A DNA stretch of 64,000 bases, taken from positions 248,001-312,000 of the forward strand of contig CP189843.1 of the NCBI GenBank assembly GCA_050262155.1, written 5' to 3'. Under the pieces are notes generated by a model, which was not told the DNA's origin, did no database searches, and saw nothing but the letters and a program-made list of their open reading frames with translations. How positions within the stretch are numbered: position 1 is the stretch's first letter; every line of letters starts with the position of its first letter. Positions 57,251-64,000 of this stretch are shown in pieces. The DNA is from Parvimonas sp000223315 (GTDB taxonomy: Bacteria; Bacillota; Clostridia; Tissierellales; Peptoniphilaceae). A program made the translations under genes and the position numbers.

Positions 57251-58937
57251 ATTATGGACTTTAATAAAATATTTTGTTTCAATTGATTTTTTTGCAATTT
57301 TATCTATAAGACAAAATATAAAAACCAAAGGAAAAAGGGCAGCAAGTTTTCAAGGTGCAATGGGGATTATTTTCTTTGCTATAATGTTTATATGGGGAGC
57401 TCCTAAACTTGGAAAATTCCTTGCTAACAATTTTCAAACTGAATTTGGAAAAGCGACCTTAACTACTTTTTCTGTAGGTATATTTATAGTAACATTATTT
57501 TTATCTTTAGCAACGGCGTTTGTTTTTATAGAAAAAAACAATGAAACAGAAATATTATTATCTTTACCAATATCCGGTAGTGATATATTTTTATCTAGAA
57601 TATACTCTCTAGCAATAACATTTTTCATATCTTTCTTTTTGATTTTTGTTATTGCATTTGGAGTAACAGGATATACACTTGGAAAGGGAATAGATTTTTA
57701 TATTTTTACTTTTTTAGGTCTAATATTACTTAATTTGGAGGCAATCTTATTAACAGGAGTTATAATATTAATTTTTGGTAAATTGCTTAGAACAAGTAAG
57801 ATATTCAACAGATTTCTAAAATTGATTTACGGATTATTTACAATAGGATTATTTGTAGTATATATGATATTTACTCAAGCTGCTTCAAATCCTGCTTTAG
57901 GAATCAACTTAGGAAAAATTGTTGTAGATTTTGACAAAAAGCTTTCATCAATATTTTTCTTTGTAGTTTGGATGAAGAAAATATTGATTTCTGATAGTAT
58001 CATTATATCTATTACAAATTTAGGAATAGGCTTAATTATTTGTATAGTCCTTTCATTCTTATTGAAATATTTTGCAGATAGAAATTATCTTGAAATTTTA
58101 AGAAGTGTAAATGTAGTTTCAAAAGAAAGTAAAGCAGTTATTGAAAAGAGAAAAAAACAAGGTGTTGCTCATTCAAGACAATATAAATTAGTTGTTTTAT
58201 TCAAAAAAGAATTTAACGAAATTATAACAACGCCGACATATTTTATGCAGGTAATTATGATAGACTTAATGGTTCTAATTGGAGGCGGTATTGCTGTATA
58301 TTATGGACTAAAGTTCAAATCACAATTAACATTTGCTATTAATTATTTAGTATCTACTACATCAATAGGTTATTTACTTATTGCCGGATTTGGAGTAGGA
58401 GCAGGTTTAGGACTTTTTTGTGGACTTTCTTCACTTACAACAAGTTCTGTTTCCAGAGAAGGAAAATCTTTTTGGGTAATAGCTACTGCACCGATAGGAA
58501 TTAATACACATATAATCTCAAGAATTTTTGCTTGCCAAGTATTACATTTTATTTCTGCTTTAATAATTATAGCATTGTCAATGATTTTATATATTTTCAA
58601 TCCTCTTGTATATGTTGCCGTTATATTTGGAATGTTTTTAACTTTATTTACAAGTGGAAGTTTAAATATGATTTTAGGACTGATTAATCCATATTTTGAT
58701 TGGAAAACACCAAAAGAAGCATTAAATGGTGGTGCAGGCGGAATGAATGTATTTGTTTCTATTTTAATTAATTATGGCTTATACGGATTAATCATTTTTA
58801 CAACTATTAAGATGTTTAAATGGAACTACGATGTACCATATATTGTTTTAGCGGATGTGATTATAATTTTGTTGACAGCAATAATATCTTATTTGATAGA
58901 CAGAAAATTATTTAGGAGATTATTAAAGAGATTATAA
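57237..58937 (+). CDS. ABC-2 type exporter, permease
   Basis: This 566-residue protein has roughly 12-14 hydrophobic segments. Conserved text includes FVFIEKNNETEILLSLPISGSDIFLSR (near residue 92), GLSSLTTSSVSREGKSFWVIATAPI (near 400) and NPYFDWKTPKEALNGGAGGMNVF (near 482), typical of the large putative ABC exporter permeases of Clostridia. The substrate is unknown. It is paired with the ATPase gene just upstream and ends at a bidirectional terminator. Confidence 0.9.
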   Translation: MKKSKLWTLIKYFVSIDFFAILSIRQNIKTKGKRAASFQGAMGIIFFAIMFIWGAPKLGKFLANNFQTEFGKATLTTFSVGIFIVTLFLSLATAFVFIEKNNETEILLSLPISGSDIFLSRIYSLAITFFISFFLIFVIAFGVTGYTLGKGIDFYIFTFLGLILLNLEAILLTGVIILIFGKLLRTSKIFNRFLKLIYGLFTIGLFVVYMIFTQAASNPALGINLGKIVVDFDKKLSSIFFFVVWMKKILISDSIIISITNLGIGLIICIVLSFLLKYFADRNYLEILRSVNVVSKESKAVIEKRKKQGVAHSRQYKLVVLFKKEFNEIITTPTYFMQVIMIDLMVLIGGGIAVYYGLKFKSQLTFAINYLVSTTSIGYLLIAGFGVGAGLGLFCGLSSLTTSSVSREGKSFWVIATAPIGINTHIISRIFACQVLHFISALIIIALSMILYIFNPLVYVAVIFGMFLTLFTSGSLNMILGLINPYFDWKTPKEALNGGAGGMNVFVSILINYGLYGLIIFTTIKMFKWNYDVPYIVLADVIIILLTAIISYLIDRKLFRRLLKRL

Positions 58938-58983
58938 ATAAAAATTTCATGATAATTCACGATAGGATTAGAATTAAATTTTA

Positions 58984-59024
58984 TATAAAAAAACAGAGTG
59001 ATTTAATCGCTCTGTTTTTTTGAC
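58984..59024. terminator. Bidirectional terminator of the exporter and pncB
   Basis: ACAGAG and CTCTGT form a stem extended by GAT/ATC, with A and T runs on either side. It overlaps the last codons of the minus-strand gene. Confidence 0.8.
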
Positions 59025-60484
59025 TTTTTAGATATTTTAACTGTTTCTTTTAGTAAATTATTCTTTAGTTCCCATAAATCTTTGGAAAGATCAACCTTAT
59101 AAATATGAGGATTATCAAATCTTTTAAATTCATCCCAAAGACTTTCAACTTCACTCGCACAATATTTTCTTATTTCTTCAATATCCGGAAGTTTGTAAAT
59201 TAATTCTCCGTTTTTGAAAATTTGTTTTAACATAGGTCTTAGGATATAATCATCGTAAGTAGTTGTCTTCCAAGTGTAAATAGGGTGGAAAATTGAAATA
59301 GGTTTACTTTCATCAATTTTTTCATCAAATAATGTAATCAAATCAGCTTCTGCTTTATTTGTTTTTCTATCATATATTCTATATAGATTTTTAACTCCGG
59401 GTGTTGTAATTTTATCAACATTTTCTGAGACTTTTATCTTTGGAATAATCTTTCCGTCTTCTTCTATTGCTACTAATTTATAAACTCCACCAAAGACTGG
59501 ATGAGTTTTTGAAGTTATAAGTCTTTCTCCGATTCCAAAGGAATTAATTTCCGCTCCTTGATGTAATAAATCTCTAATAGTATATTCATCAAGTGAGTTT
59601 GAAACTACTATTTGTGCATCTTCATATCCTGCATCATCCAACATTTTTCTAGCTTGTTTAGAAAGATATGCCAAATCTCCACTGTCAAGTCTGATTCCTT
59701 TTGGTCTTATTCCCATGGGTTTAAGAACTTCATCAAAAGTCTTTATTGCATTTGGCACACCTGATTGTAAGGTATTATAGGTATCGACAAGTAATACACA
59801 ATTATTTGGGAAAGATTTTGCAAAGGCTTTAAAAGCATCCAATTCAGTATCAAACATTTGTACCCAAGAGTGAGCCATTGTTCCAAGAACCGGAATATTA
59901 AATAATTTTCCTGTTAAAACATTTGAAGTACCATCAATACCTGCAATATATGAAGCCTTTGCTCCATATACGGAAGCATCAATTCCTTGTGCACGTCTTG
60001 CACCGAATTCCATAACAGCTCTACCTTTTGCTGCTCTTTTAATTCTATTTGACTTTGTTGCGATTAAACTTTCGTGATTTATTATCAATAGAGCTATTGT
60101 TTCTATTAATTGTGCTTGAACAGCAGGTCCTCTTACAGTCATTATAGGTTCATTAGGGAAGATTACACTTCCTTCAGGAACTGACCAAATATCGCATTCA
60201 AACTTAAAGTTTTCTAAAAAATTTAAAAACTTATCATCAAAAGTATTCAAAGATTTAAAATATTCTATATCTTCCTTATTGAATTTCATTGAATTAAGAA
60301 TTTCAGTTAAATGTTCTAAACCCGAAAAAATCGCATAACTTGCGTTGTCAGGATTATTTCTATAAAAAATATCAAAATATGTAATTTTATCATCCATATT
60401 TTCATTAAAATATCCTTGAGCCATAGTGTATTCATAAAAATCTGAAAGAATAGAAATATTGAATTCATTAAAATTTCTGTTCAT
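59003..60484 (-). CDS. pncB: Nicotinate phosphoribosyltransferase
   Basis: This 493-residue enzyme turns nicotinate and PRPP into nicotinate mononucleotide in NAD salvage. Conserved text includes NISILSDFYEYTMAQGYFNEN at the start, MEFGARRAQGIDASVYGAKA near residue 155, GTMAHSWVQMF near 197, and RLDSGDLAYLSKQARKMLDDAG near 265. The long C-terminus is the Firmicute form. It is the second gene of a minus-strand pair, 20 bases after the hypothetical gene at 61284-60505. Confidence 0.94.
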   Translation of the reverse strand: MNRNFNEFNISILSDFYEYTMAQGYFNENMDDKITYFDIFYRNNPDNASYAIFSGLEHLTEILNSMKFNKEDIEYFKSLNTFDDKFLNFLENFKFECDIWSVPEGSVIFPNEPIMTVRGPAVQAQLIETIALLIINHESLIATKSNRIKRAAKGRAVMEFGARRAQGIDASVYGAKASYIAGIDGTSNVLTGKLFNIPVLGTMAHSWVQMFDTELDAFKAFAKSFPNNCVLLVDTYNTLQSGVPNAIKTFDEVLKPMGIRPKGIRLDSGDLAYLSKQARKMLDDAGYEDAQIVVSNSLDEYTIRDLLHQGAEINSFGIGERLITSKTHPVFGGVYKLVAIEEDGKIIPKIKVSENVDKITTPGVKNLYRIYDRKTNKAEADLITLFDEKIDESKPISIFHPIYTWKTTTYDDYILRPMLKQIFKNGELIYKLPDIEEIRKYCASEVESLWDEFKRFDNPHIYKVDLSKDLWELKNNLLKETVKISKKSKKQSD

Positions 60485-60504
60485 AAAAAACCTCCATAGA
60501 AATT

Positions 60505-61284
60505 CTATTTATTTAATAAATATTCAAGGTCATGATCAAGAATAAAAATTCTATCATGTATTTGTTTTTGCCATTCTGTATCAAAATTACCTTCACTATT
60601 TACAAAAAAGTTGGAATCCATATAACGAATAATAATATATAGACTATTTTTTTGATCAAAACCGTTTCCCCAAGAAAAATCAATTCCATTTCCGGTATTT
60701 CTTGTAACAATTGCCTCAATTAGAGGTAAAGTAATTTCGTTACAAGGAATTCTCATATCAGGAATATTCCAGAATGTTTTTTTCTCCTTTTTGTATATTA
60801 AAAGGTTTGAAATTGTACCATTTGATGCACATTGTACTCTACGAATTTCATTAATATTTATGCTATGCTTTGCTCCGGAGATAACACCATTAGAAATACG
60901 AATAGCTTTTTCTCTCAAACTACGAGCTAAATCTATATCCAAAGTATCAAGATTATTTGGAAAATCTTTTGTAAGTTTGTATGCAGCATGAGCTAGAAGT
61001 ATAGACTTAGTTTCTAAAATATTATGACAATCATTTATAATTGTAGTGTCTGATGTAAAATCAATCGGAGCTGACTTATCTTTCTTTTCAAATAATAAAT
61101 TATAATTTGAATTAGAATTACAATAGCTAAGTGCTATTATATAGGAAATTTTATCAAATGAAATATCAAAACTCTTCTTTTCTTTTTTTGCATCTTCATA
61201 AGATACTCCATCTTTTCTTACAGTTAAAACACTTCCGTCTTTCCGAGTAAATTTCATATGTTGCTTTTCAAATAAAGTTTTCAT
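60505..61284 (-). CDS. Hypothetical protein upstream of pncB
   Basis: This 259-residue soluble protein starts MKTLFEKQHMKFTRKDGSVL, with alternating strands and no membrane segment. Repeated patterns such as ISYIIALSY, VQCASNGTISNLLIY and LYIIIRYMDS suggest a beta-rich fold, possibly two similar halves. I recognise no family. It is co-transcribed with pncB, with AAGGGGGA upstream on its strand and AT-rich TATAAT-like boxes further up. A link to NAD metabolism would be by position only. Confidence 0.65.
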   Translation of the reverse strand: MKTLFEKQHMKFTRKDGSVLTVRKDGVSYEDAKKEKKSFDISFDKISYIIALSYCNSNSNYNLLFEKKDKSAPIDFTSDTTIINDCHNILETKSILLAHAAYKLTKDFPNNLDTLDIDLARSLREKAIRISNGVISGAKHSININEIRRVQCASNGTISNLLIYKKEKKTFWNIPDMRIPCNEITLPLIEAIVTRNTGNGIDFSWGNGFDQKNSLYIIIRYMDSNFFVNSEGNFDTEWQKQIHDRIFILDHDLEYLLNK

Positions 61285-61428
61285 AAATCCCCCTTAAATT
61301 TATTTATTATAACAATTTCTATTATAACACTTTTAATAATTTTTTTCTATTTATTTATATTATATCACATTTACATCAAATGGAAATAAAAACTATTCTT
61401 ATTTATGGATTATTTTTTATTTTTGTGA

Positions 61429-61458
61429 TACAATATTAATAATTAGAATTATTCTAAT
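61429..61458 (+). promoter_or_regulatory. Fur-family-type operator over the metal importer promoter
   Basis: A perfect 17-bp palindrome (ATTAGAAT-T-ATTCTAAT, 61442-61458) sits eight bases after a TACAAT -10 box (61429-61434). Its 7-1-7 core TTAGAATTATTCTAA differs from the PerR/Fur-type box TTATAATNATTATAA by one symmetric base per half. A Zur- or other Fur-family repressor is expected. Confidence 0.65.
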
Positions 61459-61498
61459 GAAATTTTAATTTTAAAAATTTCTCAAATGGGGGTACTAT

Positions 61499-62602
61499 AT
61501 GAAAAATATTTCAAAAAAAGTTTTTGGTTTAATTTTGGCAGGAACTGTGTTGATTACAGGTTGTACTGCGAAAACCGAAAAAAAAGATAATGGAGAGAAT
61601 ACAAAGAGTAAATTAAAGGTTGTAACTACAATTTTTCCTGAATATGATATAACAAGAGCAATTGCAAAGGATAAAATTGATTTGGAATTGATGGTAAAAC
61701 CGGGAGTTGATGTTCATTCATTTAATCCGACTCCACAAGATATAAAAACAGTTGAAAATGCTGATATGTTTATCTATGGTGGAACAGATCATGATAAATG
61801 GGTTGAAACTTTGACTAAAAGTATAGATATGAAAAATAAAAAAGTCGTTAAGTTGGTTGACGGTATTAAACAGCTTGAAGAAGAAACAGTTGATGGAATG
61901 AAACATGAACATAATCATGATGAAAAAGAGCATGACCACGACCATGAACACGAAAAAGAAGAGAAACACAATCATAAAGATGAAGAAAAACATAGTCATA
62001 AAGATGAAAAGAATCATAATCATAAGCATAACGAAAAAGAAGAAAAAGAAGAACATGATAAGCATCATGAAAAAGAATTGGATCCACATTATTGGACATC
62101 ACCTAAAAATGCGATTTTAATGGCGAAAAGTATAACTGATGCATTGGTTGAAAAAGATCCTGCTAATGCTGAGTTTTATAAAGAAAATGCTAAAAATTAT
62201 ATCAAGCAACTTGAAGATGTTGATAAAGAATTACACGATGTTGTAGATAAAGCAAAGACTAAAAAAGTTGTTATTGCAGATAGATTTCCTTTTAGATATT
62301 TATTTGCTGACTTAGGCTTAGAATATAGAGCGCTATTTTCAGCTTGTAGTGTTGAGGCAACAGCAAGTGCAGGACAAATAAAACAAATGGTTGATTATAT
62401 AAAAGAAAATAAAATTCCGGTAGTATATCGTATCGAAATGGGTAAAGGTGAAATGGCTGAAACTGTTGCAAAAGATTCCGGAGCAAAGGTTAAACTTTTA
62501 CATTCAATTCATACTGTAACTAAGGATGAGTTTGATAAGGGTATAACTTATATAGATCTTATGAAAAAGAATGTTGAAGCATTAAGAGAAGGACTTAATT
62601 AA
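61499..62602 (+). CDS. znuA: Zinc/manganese ABC transporter substrate-binding lipoprotein
   Basis: This 367-residue cluster A-I binding protein has signal peptide and lipobox VLITGC (Cys22). KVVTTIFPEYDITRAIAKDKI and DVHSFNPTPQDIKTVENADMFIYGG carry the first metal His. A His/Asp/Glu-rich loop covers about residues 134-196, with more than 20 His. LDPHYWTSPKNA then holds the second His, and FRYLFADLGLEYRALFSAC the later ligand region. The long His-rich loop points to zinc rather than manganese. ATP-binding and permease genes overlap downstream, and a Fur-type palindrome lies over the promoter. Confidence 0.92.
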   Translation: MKNISKKVFGLILAGTVLITGCTAKTEKKDNGENTKSKLKVVTTIFPEYDITRAIAKDKIDLELMVKPGVDVHSFNPTPQDIKTVENADMFIYGGTDHDKWVETLTKSIDMKNKKVVKLVDGIKQLEEETVDGMKHEHNHDEKEHDHDHEHEKEEKHNHKDEEKHSHKDEKNHNHKHNEKEEKEEHDKHHEKELDPHYWTSPKNAILMAKSITDALVEKDPANAEFYKENAKNYIKQLEDVDKELHDVVDKAKTKKVVIADRFPFRYLFADLGLEYRALFSACSVEATASAGQIKQMVDYIKENKIPVVYRIEMGKGEMAETVAKDSGAKVKLLHSIHTVTKDEFDKGITYIDLMKKNVEALREGLN

Positions 62603-63273
62603 TGAGAGAAAAAATTTTAGTTTGTGAAAATTTAGAAATTTTTTACAAAAATAATAAAATAATTGATAATTTAAGTTTTTCCGTTGATGAGGGAGATTTC
62701 TTCCTCATCTTAGGAAAAAATGGAGTAGGAAAATCTACTCTAATGAAAGGAATTTTAGGCTTAAAAAATATTTCTTCAGGAGAAATAAAGAAAAATTTTA
62801 AAATTTGTGGATATATGTCTCAAGAAATTTTATTAAAAAAAGAATTCCCATCAACAATATGGGAATTTGTTTTATCTTCAAGAGCCGTTTATTCAAAATT
62901 TTTCTATACTTCAAAAGATAGGGAAATAGTTAAGGAGAATTTAAAAAAATTAAATATTTGGGATATTAAAGATAAGAGTATAAGCTCTCTTTCCATAGGA
63001 CAAAGACAGAGAGTTTTACTTTGTAGATGTCTTTGTATATCTGAAAAAATTATATTTTTGGACGAGCCTACAAATTCTTTGGATATCAATGTTAGAAAAA
63101 TGTTATATGATATTTTGGAAAAACTAAATAAAGAAGGACTTACTATTGTTATGATAAGTCATGATGAAGAGGCTTTTAAATATTCAAACAGAGCTTTGGT
63201 TTTAGGAAAAGAAAATAAAGTCATCGAAAATGTTTTGGAAAAATTTGAAAAGGGGGAAATTAAATTTGATTAG
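62602..63273 (+). CDS. znuC: Zinc/manganese ABC transporter ATP-binding protein
   Basis: This 223-residue ATPase has Walker A GKNGVGKSTLMKGILG near residue 39, signature LSIGQRQRVLLCRCL near 132, Walker B KIIFLDEPTNSLD and switch MISHDEEA. A Q-loop CGYMSQEILL is near 70. Its ATG shares one base with the stop of the binding-protein gene, and it overlaps the permease by eight bases. Confidence 0.92.
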   Translation: MREKILVCENLEIFYKNNKIIDNLSFSVDEGDFFLILGKNGVGKSTLMKGILGLKNISSGEIKKNFKICGYMSQEILLKKEFPSTIWEFVLSSRAVYSKFFYTSKDREIVKENLKKLNIWDIKDKSISSLSIGQRQRVLLCRCLCISEKIIFLDEPTNSLDINVRKMLYDILEKLNKEGLTIVMISHDEEAFKYSNRALVLGKENKVIENVLEKFEKGEIKFD

Positions 63274-64000
63274 TATAATTTCAGAAATGTTAAGTTATCC
63301 CTTTATGGTAAAGGCAATAATCGTTGGACTTTTAATTTCAATAAGCTCTGCTCTACTTGGAATAACTTTAGTTTTAAAGAGATATGCAATGATAGGAGTA
63401 GGACTTTCAAATGTTTCCTTTGCCGCTCTATCAATCGCTCTTTCTTTTGATATTTCTCCAATGGAATTTTCTATGCCGATAGTAATTGTAGCGGGAATTA
63501 TCCTTTTAAAATATGGAGAAAAATATAATATAAGTAGTGATACTGCGATTGCTCTTTTAAGCTGTGTTTCCGTTTCTATTGGGGTAACTTTTACTGCTGT
63601 AACCAAAGGACTAAATGTTGATGTATGTAATTACTTATTCGGAAGTATATTGATAATGAAAAGAAGTGATATGTACATCAGTTTTGTATTGGGAATTGTG
63701 GTTTTAATTTCATATATTTTATTGTATAATAAAATATATACTATTACTATTGATGAAGATTTTGCAAAGGCTAGTGGATTAAATGTAAATCTATACAATA
63801 CTTTAGTTACAATTCTAATTTCTGTTACCATAGTTATTGGAATGAAATTTATGGGAAGTATGTTAATTTCATGTTTAATTATATTTCCTGCAATGACTTC
63901 TATGAGAATTTTTAAAAGCTATAAAATTGTAGTTATTTCATCAGTTATAATTTCAGTAATGGCATTATTTATAGGAATAACTCTATCATATATCTATTCT
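63266..64000 (+). CDS. znuB: Zinc/manganese ABC transporter permease (partial, runs off the window)
   Basis: The frame opens with TTG at 63266, preceded by AGGGGGAA eight bases upstream, and stays open to the last base (245 codons seen). The family text is clear: PFMVKAIIVGLLISISSALLG at the start, YAMIGVGLSNVSFAALSIAL near residue 42, and VTIVIGMKFMGSMLISCLIIFPAMTS near 190. About seven membrane helices are visible. It completes the binding protein-ATPase-permease set. Confidence 0.9.
   Translation, partial: MISIISEMLSYPFMVKAIIVGLLISISSALLGITLVLKRYAMIGVGLSNVSFAALSIALSFDISPMEFSMPIVIVAGIILLKYGEKYNISSDTAIALLSCVSVSIGVTFTAVTKGLNVDVCNYLFGSILIMKRSDMYISFVLGIVVLISYILLYNKIYTITIDEDFAKASGLNVNLYNTLVTILISVTIVIGMKFMGSMLISCLIIFPAMTSMRIFKSYKIVVISSVIISVMALFIGITLSYIYS

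Noticed and set aside
61718..62120. Open frames in other phases across the His-rich loop of the zinc-binding protein
   Set aside because: They arise from the low-complexity GAY/CAY/AAA codon mix of the real gene and have no ribosome sites.

Overview
The window looks like chromosome of a low-GC, anaerobic Firmicute of the Tissierellia/Peptoniphilaceae type. A Parvimonas-like organism is my best guess. That guess rests on the AT-rich codon use, the 16S sequence, a Suf-only Fe-S system, a double-cubane-cluster reductase with its activase, and two selenoprotein genes. Genus assignment is inference, because no database search was possible. Almost every gene lies on the + strand, and the few minus-strand genes are bounded by bidirectional terminators.

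Layout. 1-0.7 kb: two tandem HesB/IscA-like selenoprotein genes, each with an in-frame UGA and a matching SECIS-like hairpin; the second starts with ATT. 0.7-6.8 kb: a GNAT acetyltransferase, an ASCH protein, glmS, a HAD phosphatase, and an orphan GspE/GspF (ComGA/ComGB-like) pair. 6.9-10.6 kb: a large membrane protein (minus strand) and a DUF1576 protein with its small partner. 10.7-15.6 kb: a complete sufCBDSU operon. 15.6-16.7 kb: a DUF1294 protein, a GNAT and a 49-residue membrane protein. 17-24.5 kb: rpoB-rpoC from their own promoter. 24.5-33.7 kb: a glycolipid glycosyltransferase, a lipoprotein, an ABC exporter broken by an amber codon, prfA behind a structured leader, a C39 peptidase, a YwaF-type protein, a NUDIX hydrolase and an intact ABC exporter. 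33.9-40.4 kb: ddl-murF-M20 peptidase-M16C peptidase. 40.7-42.6 kb: the double-cubane reductase and its activase. 42.6-43.2 kb: five 66-bp GC-rich repeats and a probable antisense-strand small RNA. 43.3-45 kb: ispE-murI. 45-50.6 kb: an rRNA operon (16S, tRNA-Ile, 23S, a 5S-like RNA, 5S, then tRNA-Asn, -Leu and -fMet). 50.6-64 kb: queH, tRNA-Arg, cls, the truA-tadA-nuclease group, an ABC-2 exporter, a nicotinate phosphoribosyltransferase, and a Zn/Mn ABC importer whose permease runs off the window.

Functional links. Fe-S chemistry recurs: the HesB-like selenoproteins, the Suf operon and the [8Fe-9S]-type reductase. Cell-wall supply is spread over glmS, ddl, murF and murI. The orphan secretion ATPase/platform pair and the DNA-entry-type nuclease could both serve DNA uptake (inference). 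None of the roughly 50 complete protein genes ends in TGA, while two genes contain TGA in frame. This fits UGA being kept largely for selenocysteine here.

Most worth following up: (1) the selenoprotein pair, whose SECIS hairpins covary; (2) a 5S-like but differently folded RNA inside the rRNA operon; (3) the 66-bp hairpin repeats, with a decayed second site at 26.3 kb; (4) the minus-strand small RNA at 43.1 kb; (5) the structured prfA leader; (6) a duplicated promoter segment carrying decayed sorting-signal-like tails on either side of an ABC exporter.
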